DNA of 64,000 bases from NCBI RefSeq assembly GCF_030652775.1, contig NZ_JAUSPS010000070.1, forward strand, positions 60,579 through 124,578, given 5' to 3'. The position numbers and the translations under genes were made by a program. Source of the stretch: Acetobacterium sp. GTDB taxonomy: Bacteria; Bacillota; Clostridia; Eubacteriales; Eubacteriaceae. The notes below the pieces were generated by a model. It made no database searches. It worked only from the letters and a program-made list of their open reading frames with translations, and was not told the DNA's origin. Below are positions 38,168-46,243 of the stretch, in pieces (position 1 is the stretch's first letter; each line of letters starts with the position of its first letter).

Positions 38168-38312
38168 TATGCCATCTCTGTCCTGAAAATCGCTCTTCAG
38201 TTTTTCATGGCAATTCTCCAGGGCATCCGCCGAATTTTCGATACTCCCTGACCTCGTCAACTCAATTTCTGTGTGGATCATCACTTGAGTTCTGGCGCTT
38301 CTTTGCTGTCTT
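38168..38312 (-). ncRNA. glmS ribozyme: glmS ribozyme/riboswitch
   Basis: On the minus strand, in the glmM-glmS intergenic region, the conserved core segments occur in order: AGCGCCAGAACT with the self-cleavage point between positions 38299 (A) and 38298 (G), then GAGTTGACGAGGT, then GGGAGTATCGAAAATTCGG followed by CGGATGCCC. The 3' side has a P4-like helix (TTGCCAT with ATGGCA) enclosing an inner stem. The known class cleaves its own mRNA when glucosamine-6-phosphate binds. About 30-150 nt upstream of the glmS ATG. This explains most of the 342-nt gap. Confidence 0.95.
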
Positions 38313-38487
38313 TGGTTTTGATCCATAATTTCTTTATACCCAAATACATACTGGATTATTCTATCATAAAAGCGGTCTTAACACAAAGAAATGAGGACCA
38401 GAGCCCTCATTTCTTAAAACAGTTTTAATTTTTCATATTTCTAAACAACACTTTTTTATACTACGCTTTTGTGCCAGTTCAGTATTT

Positions 38488-39825
38488 TTAACTGCCCAAT
38501 CGTTGTTCGATCAAACTTGCCAGTTCTCTGGCAATGGTTGTTAATTCGTTCTGATCCTTGCCTTCGATCATCACCCGCACCAAGGGTTCGGTTCCTGAAG
38601 GCCGAATCAGTACCCGTCCCTGTCCGGCAAAATGAGTTTCAACTTCCTGGATCCGTTTCTGAATCTCAGCATCTTTTAGATAATCCTGTTTTTTTGTATT
38701 TTCGACTCTGGCATTGACGAGGATCTGGGGATAAACTGTCATTAAATCACTTAAGACCTTAGAATCCCGGCCATCTTGTTTCAATAACTCCAGGAGAATC
38801 AGGGCAGTAAGCATCCCGTCGCCGGTGGTATTATGATCCAGGAGAATCAAATGGCCAGACTGTTCGCCGCCCAGATTATAATCGCCGGCAATCATCGCCT
38901 CAAGAACATAACGGTCACCGACATCGGTTTTAATGGTTTTGCACCCGGCCGCATTCAAGGCCATATCCAGTCCGATATTACTCATTACGGTGACCACAAC
39001 GGTATCTTTCTTCAGGGTATTAGTGGCCTTCATCGCACCACCGATCAGGTTCATAATCTTATCGCCATCGATGATCTCGCCGCTGTTATCCACGGCCAGA
39101 CAACGATCAGCATCGCCATCAAAGGCAATCCCGATATCGGCTTCTTCATCCACTACCCGGCTCTGCAAGGGCTGTAAATGGGTCGATCCGCACCCGGCAT
39201 TGATATTCTTGCCATCGGGGGTATCCCCGATGACCACGACCTCGGCACCGAGGCTGCGGAAGAACGCCGGCGCAATAGCATAGGATGCCCCATGAGCACA
39301 GTCCATCACTACCTTGAGCCCGCTAAAATCACCCTTCACTGCCCGTTTGATATGATCTAGATAAAAGGCTTCCGGTTTTTCCAGTTGGCTGATACTGCCG
39401 CCGGCTTTTAATACCACTTCCTGTTTTTCCAGAATGATGGTTTCAATTTCATTTTCCACTGCGTCTGCCAGTTTAAATCCCTGACCATTGAAGAATTTGA
39501 TCCCATTAAATTCATAGGGATTGTGGGAGGCTGAAATAACCACGCCGGCATCGGCTTTTAGCGTTCTGGCGATCACGGCAATCGCCGGGGTTGGCAGGAC
39601 TCCAACCAGCACCACCTCACCGCCGACGGACACAATGCCCTCGGCCAGGGCTTGTTCCAGCGCCTTGCCGGATTCCCGGGTATCCATACCAATCACAATT
39701 TTGGGGCGGTGAGCGTTTCTTCCCAACACGCTGGCTCCGGCCTGGCCTAAACCATAGGCCAGCTCCAGGGTCAGTTCTTTTTCATATACTCCGCGTACAC
39801 CGTCGGTACCAAATAATTTTCCCAT
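38488..39825 (-). CDS. glmM: Phosphoglucosamine mutase GlmM
   Basis: 445 residues. The phosphoserine loop is ISASHNPYEFNG with Ser100; metal-binding loop DGDADR; sugar-binding GGEQSGH; phosphate-binding RPSGTEPLVRVM. It interconverts glucosamine-6-P and glucosamine-1-P, directly after GlmS in the pathway. The start MGKLFGTDGVRG is canonical. Next gene downstream on the strand is glmS. Confidence 0.97.
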   Translation of the reverse strand: MGKLFGTDGVRGVYEKELTLELAYGLGQAGASVLGRNAHRPKIVIGMDTRESGKALEQALAEGIVSVGGEVVLVGVLPTPAIAVIARTLKADAGVVISASHNPYEFNGIKFFNGQGFKLADAVENEIETIILEKQEVVLKAGGSISQLEKPEAFYLDHIKRAVKGDFSGLKVVMDCAHGASYAIAPAFFRSLGAEVVVIGDTPDGKNINAGCGSTHLQPLQSRVVDEEADIGIAFDGDADRCLAVDNSGEIIDGDKIMNLIGGAMKATNTLKKDTVVVTVMSNIGLDMALNAAGCKTIKTDVGDRYVLEAMIAGDYNLGGEQSGHLILLDHNTTGDGMLTALILLELLKQDGRDSKVLSDLMTVYPQILVNARVENTKKQDYLKDAEIQKRIQEVETHFAGQGRVLIRPSGTEPLVRVMIEGKDQNELTTIARELASLIEQRLGS

Positions 39826-39900
39826 CTATATAAAACTCCTTAGTCTTTTTTCTCTTCACTTAAAAATTACTGGCCTCATTATAACCTAAAGAGACTTAAT

Positions 39901-40944
39901 TTAAAACCGTTTTATGATTCCGCCCCCAAGAACCTGACGACCCTGATAAAAGACCAGCGCCTGACCCGGGGCTGGCGCCCGGACGGGAACCTGGCTATGA
40001 ACGATGGCCCGGGTTCGGGAAAGTCGTTCGACGCGGCCTTCATATTCGTGACCCCAGCGGCAGGTTTTAAAGGTGAAAGCTGTTTCTGGCAGGCCATTTG
40101 GGGACTGAACGATCAACTCATCCACCAATATGCTATTTTGATATAAAGCCTGTTCCTCATCCAGCACCACGGTATTGGTCGCCGGGCTCACTTCAACCAC
40201 CGCCAGCCGTTTATCGCTGTTAATCCCCAAGCCACGGGTTTGACCCAGGGTAAACTGATGAATTCCCGGGTGTCTGCCCAGTATTTTACCAGTAGCATCG
40301 ACAAAATTGCCGGGAGCGGTGGGGTTGTTTCCAAACACTGCGTCCTTAAGGAACAGACCGTGACCCTTCTTCGGGATAAAACAAATTCCCTGGCTTTCTT
40401 GACCCCGGGAAAGCTCCGGCAGTATACCGAGAATTATTTCACGCACCGATGCTTTGGATTCAAAACGATTCAGCGGAAACAATAAGCGCCCGAGCAGTTC
40501 CTGATCCAGATGATATAAAAAATAAGACTGATCCTTATTCGGGTTGGGACTGGACCAGAGCTGATAGCCATTTTCATACTTGCGGACTTCGGCATAATGT
40601 CCAGTGGCAATCATGGCGTCATCATTAGCCGCGGCAAATTCACCAAGCAGTTTAAACTTCATGTTCTGATTGCACAGCAAACAGGGATTGGGTGTTTCTC
40701 CCTGCTTATAGCCAGTTATAAACGGATCAATGACTTTTTCCTTAAATTGACTTTGAGCCGCCAGCACATGGTGCTCAATTTTCAGTTTTTCCGCCACTTT
40801 TCTGGCGGCATTAATGGTATTTTCGGCATTTAAAAAATTAAAGGTTACGCCAATTACCTCGTAACCTTCATTTTTTAGCAGATAAGCGGAAGCCGCACTG
40901 TCGATGCCACCGCTCAATCCGATAATTACTTTTTTCTTTTTCAC
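39901..40944 (-). CDS. mnmA: tRNA 2-thiouridine(34) synthase MnmA
   Basis: 347 residues from the GTG at 40944 (MKKKKVIIGLSGG); a 51-nt longer reading starts with TTG. PP-loop SGGIDSAASAYLL, catalytic Cys in NPCLLCNQNMKF and second Cys in SQGICFIP, plus KDQSYFLYHL and RGLGI are all MnmA hallmarks. It thiolates the wobble uridine of tRNA-Lys, -Glu and -Gln. tRNA-Lys(UUU), a substrate type, is encoded near the right end of this window, and glnS is at 46 kb. Confidence 0.94.
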   Translation of the reverse strand: MKKKKVIIGLSGGIDSAASAYLLKNEGYEVIGVTFNFLNAENTINAARKVAEKLKIEHHVLAAQSQFKEKVIDPFITGYKQGETPNPCLLCNQNMKFKLLGEFAAANDDAMIATGHYAEVRKYENGYQLWSSPNPNKDQSYFLYHLDQELLGRLLFPLNRFESKASVREIILGILPELSRGQESQGICFIPKKGHGLFLKDAVFGNNPTAPGNFVDATGKILGRHPGIHQFTLGQTRGLGINSDKRLAVVEVSPATNTVVLDEEQALYQNSILVDELIVQSPNGLPETAFTFKTCRWGHEYEGRVERLSRTRAIVHSQVPVRAPAPGQALVFYQGRQVLGGGIIKRF

Positions 40945-41004
40945 GATTAATTTCTTTCTCTCATTTGCATTAAATGCTAAATTAACTACTTGCAACTGTT
41001 TATC

Positions 41005-41769
41005 TTAACGTTCGCTGAGTTTTTTCAGCCGCATTTCTTTTTTATCAATATGGGCAATCTTGGATTTTAATGATTTCAGTTCCAGCAAATTATCCCGATG
41101 GTCTTCCCAGATCGGCCAGTTCTTATTCGATTCGATTAAGTTGATGATTTCTTCGGTGAGCCAGGGGTTACAAATCAGCACTGGACCCAGGGTATTGGTA
41201 AAAATACCTTTGCCGCTGATGACGCCTTCAAATCGCGTCTCGCCGTTATTGCCATAACCGTATTTCAACCGGCCAAAGGGCGATTCTTCCTTAATGTCCA
41301 AATCGATCATCTGAATTTGGCTACCAACAATTTCCATTTCTTTGCCATTGTATTGACAGCTATAATAAAGATCGTCGCCATAAACAGTGTGATTTTCCTG
41401 GGTTTCAATTTCGATAATGCCCAATCCTCTGATCGTGGATTGATCATCCCGCTCGATTGTTTCGCCGAAAAGAGCCACCGTCGTGCCGGTAACCAGCATC
41501 GGGCGGGTTTCAATATAGTCCATCAGTTCTTTGCGGTGCGGTTCAAGATAGATCGCTGCCACCTCAAAATGCTCAATTTCCCCCGGCGGGCAAAACAAAA
41601 AGTCAAAATCCATGGGGTTAAAGATCGCTGTATCCAGATTAATCTGGGTTACTTCGACTTGGTATCCCCGACGTTGCCCTTCGGCTCGGATGGCCAACAG
41701 ATTGCCCCGATCCCCATGAAGGTTAAACATATTATTAAAAAGCCAGCCGACTTTTATCGTCTGTTCCAT
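41005..41769 (-). CDS. GatD-like protein lacking amidotransferase catalytic residues
   Basis: 254 residues, homologous along its whole length to GatD, the glutaminase half of the lipid II isoglutaminyl synthase (FNLHGDRGNLLAIRAEGQRRG, IRGLGIIEIET, FGRLKYGYGNN). The nucleophile elbow, normally ICGGYQ-like, reads VTGTTVA here, with Gly95 in place of the catalytic Cys. The catalytic His region, normally TYLHGPIL, reads TNTLGPVL (Leu194). The GGGxD loop near residue 60 is CPPGE. It should therefore not release ammonia from glutamine. Overlaps murT by 1 nt (TAATG), so the two are made together. Residue comparisons rest on my memory of the Staphylococcus aureus GatD sequence. Confidence 0.85.
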   Translation of the reverse strand: MEQTIKVGWLFNNMFNLHGDRGNLLAIRAEGQRRGYQVEVTQINLDTAIFNPMDFDFLFCPPGEIEHFEVAAIYLEPHRKELMDYIETRPMLVTGTTVALFGETIERDDQSTIRGLGIIEIETQENHTVYGDDLYYSCQYNGKEMEIVGSQIQMIDLDIKEESPFGRLKYGYGNNGETRFEGVISGKGIFTNTLGPVLICNPWLTEEIINLIESNKNWPIWEDHRDNLLELKSLKSKIAHIDKKEMRLKKLSER

Positions 41770-43121
41770 TAATTCTGTCCTCCTTCAATGAATTTTTTCA
41801 TCTTTTCAAAGGTAGAAAGCCAGGTAATCAAATAAATATTATCGGTTTCGGCCTTGTCAATTTCGGCAAATATTTCGTTAATATCGTCACTATCCATGAT
41901 CGTAATCGCTTCTTTTGAAACCCCATCATAGATAAGCCGATTGGCGGTATCATAAGAAACGTGCTCGGAGAAACACAGGTATCGCTCCACATTTGAATCA
42001 ACTACCGGTTTGAAATCACAATCAAAGGCATAAAAAGTATTGATGTAATGGGGTACGAAATCATTGACCACATACAAACCCAGGGCGACCATTTTTTCAC
42101 TCTGATCCGAAGCCATGATATTTAAAGCACTCTGGAGGGTATCGGGATTTTCCTGTTTAATCCGCATGTATTTTATGGTTTTATTCTTATAGGTCAATAC
42201 CTCAAAGCGGCCACCGATGTTTTTAAAACTTTCAAAAGCCTTGGCCGCAGCGGCCGGAGCAATCCCACAAATTTCTTCACAAACAGCCAGAGAACCGGCA
42301 TAATTATAAAACATAAAGGGCAGATCATAAGGCATATGAAAGTCCACATTCTTCAACTTAAAGGATTGTTTTGCAAAATTCAGATCAGTGACCAGATAGT
42401 CCGGTGTGCTTTTACTAGCGAAACCACAAAAGTCACAATGAAAAGCACCGATGCTGTCAACATTGTAATAGTCAAAACTCATATCATGATGACATTTCGG
42501 ACAAGCCTGGGTTGGGTAATCCGCCCCCTTAGTGAATGATTCATCGTGACGGGAAACCCCATAATAAATGGAGCGACGGGCGATTTCCTCGAAAAATCGG
42601 GATCGCGGTTCTTCGTTATTGAGGATCAGTGTCATCTTGGGATTCACAACCTCTTTTAATTTACGGATGATAAAATCCGGATCCCCATTTCTCTGGACCT
42701 GGTCTTTTTGTAGATTGGTGATCAGCATGTTTTCAGCTGGCAGTTGCGCATAAATCAAGGGCAGATAGCGCTCATCGGTTTCAAAAACATAATAGTCTGC
42801 CTTGAGTTTCCCCGACAAACTGGCTTCTTTGGCCAAAATCGTGGCAATTCCGCCCAATAAATTGGCGCCCTCCAGATTCGAGACAATCTTTTTTCCATTT
42901 TCTTTTAAAATGTGGGTAACCAGGTTAGTTGTCGAGGATTTCCCATTGGTTCCGGTAATGAAAATAACCTTCGAGTAATCAATATTTTTAAAATGTTTTA
43001 CAAAATCAGGGTCGATTGTCAACGCTTTTTCGCCTGGCAGGTTGGTTCCCCGATCCTTACTGACAAGATTAATGGCAATCCCCATTAATTTTGCAAACCA
43101 TAATGCAAGATAAAATTTCAT
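41769..43121 (-). CDS. murT: MurT-like Mur ligase, partner of the GatD-like protein
   Basis: 450 residues. Mur-ligase ATP site GTNGKSSTTN (57-66), central domain with a MurT-specific zinc ribbon (C207, C210, C229, C232), and a C-terminal DUF1727-like domain (~310-445). ATP-binding residues are kept, so it should still activate a carboxylate. The DUF1727 motif that in typical MurT reads NDNxADGRDxSW is replaced at ~350-368 (YVVNDFVPHYINTFYAFD), removing the Asp that completes the GatD triad. Likely role: activates the alpha-carboxyl of D-Glu in lipid II for attack by an amine other than GatD-derived ammonia (inference). First gene of a cluster with gatD-like, mnmA, glmM and glmS. Confidence 0.87.
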   Translation of the reverse strand: MKFYLALWFAKLMGIAINLVSKDRGTNLPGEKALTIDPDFVKHFKNIDYSKVIFITGTNGKSSTTNLVTHILKENGKKIVSNLEGANLLGGIATILAKEASLSGKLKADYYVFETDERYLPLIYAQLPAENMLITNLQKDQVQRNGDPDFIIRKLKEVVNPKMTLILNNEEPRSRFFEEIARRSIYYGVSRHDESFTKGADYPTQACPKCHHDMSFDYYNVDSIGAFHCDFCGFASKSTPDYLVTDLNFAKQSFKLKNVDFHMPYDLPFMFYNYAGSLAVCEEICGIAPAAAAKAFESFKNIGGRFEVLTYKNKTIKYMRIKQENPDTLQSALNIMASDQSEKMVALGLYVVNDFVPHYINTFYAFDCDFKPVVDSNVERYLCFSEHVSYDTANRLIYDGVSKEAITIMDSDDINEIFAEIDKAETDNIYLITWLSTFEKMKKFIEGGQN

Positions 43122-43174
43122 TATTAATACCTTTCTTTATTTTTGTAGTTATCATTTCGATCGTGCTGTGAGCT

Positions 43175-44209
43175 TTACAGCTCTTTATTCTTTAACTTTT
43201 CCCGAACCACGGTGATCATGCTTTTCCGTTCATTATGTTCTTCCTGATCCGTCGAATTATCCTGATTTCCACTTTCCAGGCTCTGATTCCAGCTCATCTG
43301 CGCCGCCCCGGCGACCACCGCGCCGACAAAGCAGGCAGTACTAAACATACTGGCTAAACCGATCACCATGGCCACCAGTTCGCCGTAGATGATCCCATTC
43401 AAGCGGACCGGGTGGATATCCCCATAACCAATGGTAGCAAAAGAGATCACCATATAATAGAGCATATCAAAGGCGTCCAGGGCCCGGTCTGAATTGGCCA
43501 CATAAAAATTTGGATTAATCTTAAAACAATTATAGACCATCAGATAGAGGATACTCATTTCACTGACAACCAGTACCAGCATGCCCTTTAAGATACTGGC
43601 AGTTTCATGATATTTTCGCCGCTTTGAAACCGAACTCCGGATAATGCTGGGATTGGCAATGGCCCGGATCATCACCGAAAAACAGAGAATCAAGGCAAAG
43701 GAAAGTCCGATCAGACCCAGTGGCAGACTCGGCGGCGAAATAAAATTCGCAAACAGGACAAAGTAATGACCCAGCACCAGATAAAAGATCAGATCCACAA
43801 AACGTGAGACAACGATATCCTGAAACTGATCGATCTTCATAAAAAGATGCTGAACCAGAAATACAATGATAATAAAAACGCCAAAGCTTCCTAAAATTCC
43901 CATCAATTCGCTGACTAAGATCCGATGATGGCTGGACACTACCACCAGCGAAATAACCAGCAACACCCCAGTCACCATTATAATCCCCTGATACTCATAA
44001 TTGACAATCAATTTTACCAGAAAACGTCGGAACGGTTTAATCTTTTTTGTTTGATTTTGCTTTACTTCCTCTGCAATTCGTTCTTTATTATAAAATAAAA
44101 ATAACTCAAACAAAAAAAGCAACATGATAAACAGATCATAAATAATAATAATGGCATTTCCATTAGCCAGGGTTTCGTATACCGGAAATTCATTGACAAA
44201 CCGATTCAT
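43175..44209 (-). CDS. Potassium channel family protein
   Basis: 344 residues. Six or seven hydrophobic segments; the last two flank a pore loop with selectivity filter TIGYGD (259-264). The N-terminal helices do not show an obvious S4 voltage sensor (no regular Arg/Lys spacing). The cytoplasmic tail is short, with no RCK/TrkA domain. Led by AAAGGAG. Downstream of the GIY-YIG gene on the same strand with a 12-nt gap. Confidence 0.88.
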   Translation of the reverse strand: MNRFVNEFPVYETLANGNAIIIIYDLFIMLLFLFELFLFYNKERIAEEVKQNQTKKIKPFRRFLVKLIVNYEYQGIIMVTGVLLVISLVVVSSHHRILVSELMGILGSFGVFIIIVFLVQHLFMKIDQFQDIVVSRFVDLIFYLVLGHYFVLFANFISPPSLPLGLIGLSFALILCFSVMIRAIANPSIIRSSVSKRRKYHETASILKGMLVLVVSEMSILYLMVYNCFKINPNFYVANSDRALDAFDMLYYMVISFATIGYGDIHPVRLNGIIYGELVAMVIGLASMFSTACFVGAVVAGAAQMSWNQSLESGNQDNSTDQEEHNERKSMITVVREKLKNKEL

Positions 44210-44221
44210 ATCAAAACTCCT

Positions 44222-44488
44222 TTATTGATCTTGGGATTCATGGCTCTCAATCAACTTTATTTTTTGCCCTTTGGACATTTTTTTAATGACCGCTTCCCGG
44301 CTAAGGGCTTCTGACCGGGTATCAAGAGTTTCCCAATAAACCAGTGTCACTGGTAAGCGGCCGCGGGTATATTTTGCCCCGATCCCCGAATTATGAACCT
44401 TGATCCGAGCTTCGACATTGGTGGTCCATCCGGTATAGAGGGTATTATCACTACATTTTACGATATAAACATAAGCCTTGTCTATCAT
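44222..44488 (-). CDS. GIY-YIG nuclease-fold protein (YhbQ/YazA-like)
   Basis: 88 residues, the usual size of the YhbQ/UPF0213 family. The GIY-YIG pair appears as YVYIVKCSDNTLYTGWT (YVY...LYTG), followed by the conserved Arg in EARIKVHNSG and Glu in WETLDTRSEALSREA, and KGQK near the end. Members are small stand-alone endonuclease-fold proteins implicated in DNA repair. Operon with the K+ channel gene. Confidence 0.92.
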   Translation of the reverse strand: MIDKAYVYIVKCSDNTLYTGWTTNVEARIKVHNSGIGAKYTRGRLPVTLVYWETLDTRSEALSREAVIKKMSKGQKIKLIESHESQDQ

Positions 44489-44602
44489 TTGTTTATCTTT
44501 CTTTCCGTTTCAATGGGAATTTTTCTTACGGGTTCAATCGATCACATCAACTTATTTATATGATTCTTGCCATACCTGGGTTGAGCGGCTCGGCAAGAAA
44601 AA

Positions 44603-44623
44603 AAGATCCCTAAAAGGGATCTT
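44603..44623 (-). terminator. Terminator of the zinc-ribbon miniprotein gene
   Basis: On the minus strand AAGATCCC pairs with GGGATCTT around a 5-nt loop, followed by TTTTTTC. Confidence 0.8.
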
Positions 44624-44644
44624 AATTGTTTTTTTTAGAACTTC

Positions 44645-44812
44645 CTAGAAGTTGCTGTTTCTTGGTCTTCTAGTTTGTTTTCTTTTTGTTCGACATTCAC
44701 GACATCTTTTTGGTTCATTGTCAAAACCTTTTTCCTGGTAGAATTCTTGTTCACCTACTGTAAATACAAATTCTTCGCCACAATCTTGACAAATTAAAGT
44801 TCTGTCTTCCAT
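44645..44812 (-). CDS. Zinc-ribbon miniprotein (probable zinc-binding domain family)
   Basis: 55 residues, MEDRTLICQDCGEEFVFTVG at the start. GTGGAGG lies 7 nt before the ATG, and a terminator follows. Two CxxC knuckles (C8/C11 and C37/C40) are separated by FVFTVGEQEFYQEKGF, matching the short zinc-ribbon family with CxxCG-x-F-F-T-x-GEQ-x-FY pattern. The basic tail (TKRKQTRRPRN) suggests nucleic-acid or ribosome contact. Function unknown but the family is widespread in Firmicutes. Confidence 0.87.
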   Translation of the reverse strand: MEDRTLICQDCGEEFVFTVGEQEFYQEKGFDNEPKRCRECRTKRKQTRRPRNSNF

Positions 44813-44984
44813 GAGTTACCTCCACTTAATTTTAATGTACAGGATCTGATTATTCTTTTTTAAATGGAGCATGGACAATTTTGTCTGAACATTTTTTACC
44901 ATTTATGAACTTGTAATCATTAACTATACTATGGTCATTATACAATGTTCGTTTACATTTGTCACCTGTTTTTTTAATTTTTTA

Positions 44985-45013
44985 TTGAGTTAAATTCTTT
45001 TTTCGGATATATT
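44985..45013 (+). promoter_or_regulatory. Candidate promoter of the M29 aminopeptidase gene
   Basis: TTGAGT and TATATT separated by 17 nt, ending about 35 nt before the start codon. Confidence 0.45.
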
Positions 45014-45047
45014 TAATAATACTATTTCAATTATAAGGAGATAAATC

Positions 45048-46154
45048 ATGAGAGATCAACGACTGATAAAATATGCCCAAACCCTGGTTAATTATTCCCT
45101 CTACGTTAAGCAAGACGAGTGGGTTGTGATCCGGGGCTCCGATTTAGCCATGCCCCTGATTAAAGAGTGCTACCGGGAGGTATTAAAAGCCGGCGCTCAC
45201 CCCACCGTGATCCTCAACCCGGAAGGCCTTTCAGAAATTCTTTTAATGGAAGGCAATGATGACCAACTGAAGTTTAATGCCCCCATGATGATGGCCGTCT
45301 ATGCCAAAGCTGATAAGATTTTAAACATTCTGGGGGATCATAACCTGAAGTCGCTGGCGGCGGTTTCCAGCGACCGCATTGCGCTGCAACGCCGTTCCAG
45401 CGCACCAGTCACGAAAATTTACAATGACCGGGTAGCCCGGGGTAAAATGGATTGGACGCTGTGTCTCTACCCCACTGAAAGTGGCGCCCAGGAAGCCAAC
45501 ATGTCGCTATCCGACTATGAAGAATTCGTTTTTGACGCCTGTCTCCTGAATACTGATAACCCCACTGCGTCCTGGCAGAAAATCCGTGATGAACAAGCGG
45601 CCATGGTTGCCTATTTAAATCAGAAAACAGACTTCCATGTGATTGCCAAAGATACCGATCTGACCCTCAGCACCGAAAACCGGATCTGGATCAATTCCGA
45701 CGGCCACCATAATTTCCCCAGCGGTGAGGTCTTTACTGCACCGGTAAAAGAAAGCGTAAACGGAACCATTCGTTTCACCTTTCCTGGTATTTACAGCGGC
45801 CAGGAAATTGAAGACATCCGCCTGACCTTTAAAGACGGCCGGGTTGTAAAGGCCAGTGCCAAACGTGGCGAAGCCTTGCTTCACGCCCTTCTTAATACCG
45901 ACGAGGGCTCCCACTATGCTGGTGAATTTGCCATTGGCACCAACTATGGCATCACCCAATTCACCCGCAACATGCTTTTCGACGAAAAAATCGGCGGCAC
46001 CATTCATGTGGCACTGGGCAAATCCTACCCGGAATGCGGCCCCATCAACGATTCGATGCTCCATTGGGACATGCTCTGCGACATGAAAGACGGCGGCGAG
46101 ATTTATGCCAATGGCGAGCTTTTTTATCAGAACGGACTGTTCATCAAAAAATAA
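45048..46154 (+). CDS. M29 family (thermophilic-type) aminopeptidase
   Basis: 368 residues with AAGGAG before the ATG. Family features: ANMSLSDYEEFVFDACLL, metal-binding Glu/His/Asp cluster in the C-terminal half (FPSGEVFTAPV, EFAIGTNYGI, GGTIHVALGKSYPECG, HWDMLCDM). These are dimeric, cobalt/zinc-dependent aminopeptidases (AmpS/PepS) that trim N-terminal residues from peptides in the cytoplasm. Monocistronic or followed by glnS at 89 nt, which has its own promoter. Confidence 0.93.
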   Translation: MRDQRLIKYAQTLVNYSLYVKQDEWVVIRGSDLAMPLIKECYREVLKAGAHPTVILNPEGLSEILLMEGNDDQLKFNAPMMMAVYAKADKILNILGDHNLKSLAAVSSDRIALQRRSSAPVTKIYNDRVARGKMDWTLCLYPTESGAQEANMSLSDYEEFVFDACLLNTDNPTASWQKIRDEQAAMVAYLNQKTDFHVIAKDTDLTLSTENRIWINSDGHHNFPSGEVFTAPVKESVNGTIRFTFPGIYSGQEIEDIRLTFKDGRVVKASAKRGEALLHALLNTDEGSHYAGEFAIGTNYGITQFTRNMLFDEKIGGTIHVALGKSYPECGPINDSMLHWDMLCDMKDGGEIYANGELFYQNGLFIKK

Positions 46155-46186
46155 TCCCCATTTAAATCGATCATCACCCAATTTAT

Positions 46187-46215
46187 TGTAATAAAGACGG
46201 CTTTATGGTATTATT
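46187..46215 (+). promoter_or_regulatory. Sigma-A type promoter of glnS
   Basis: TTGTAA and TATTAT separated by 17 nt; predicted start of transcription about 22 nt before the ATG, just upstream of the ribosome site. No T-box leader fits in this short space. Confidence 0.5.
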
Positions 46216-46243
46216 GGCAAATATGAAAAACAGGAGGATATTA

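Noticed and set aside
41005..41769. Annotating the GatD homologue as an active glutamine amidotransferase
   Set aside because: The catalytic Cys and His positions are Gly and Leu, so the standard label would mislead.
46155..46243. T-box leader in front of glnS
   Set aside because: The gap is only 89 nt, with a good sigma-A promoter close to the start codon and no room for a T-box structure.
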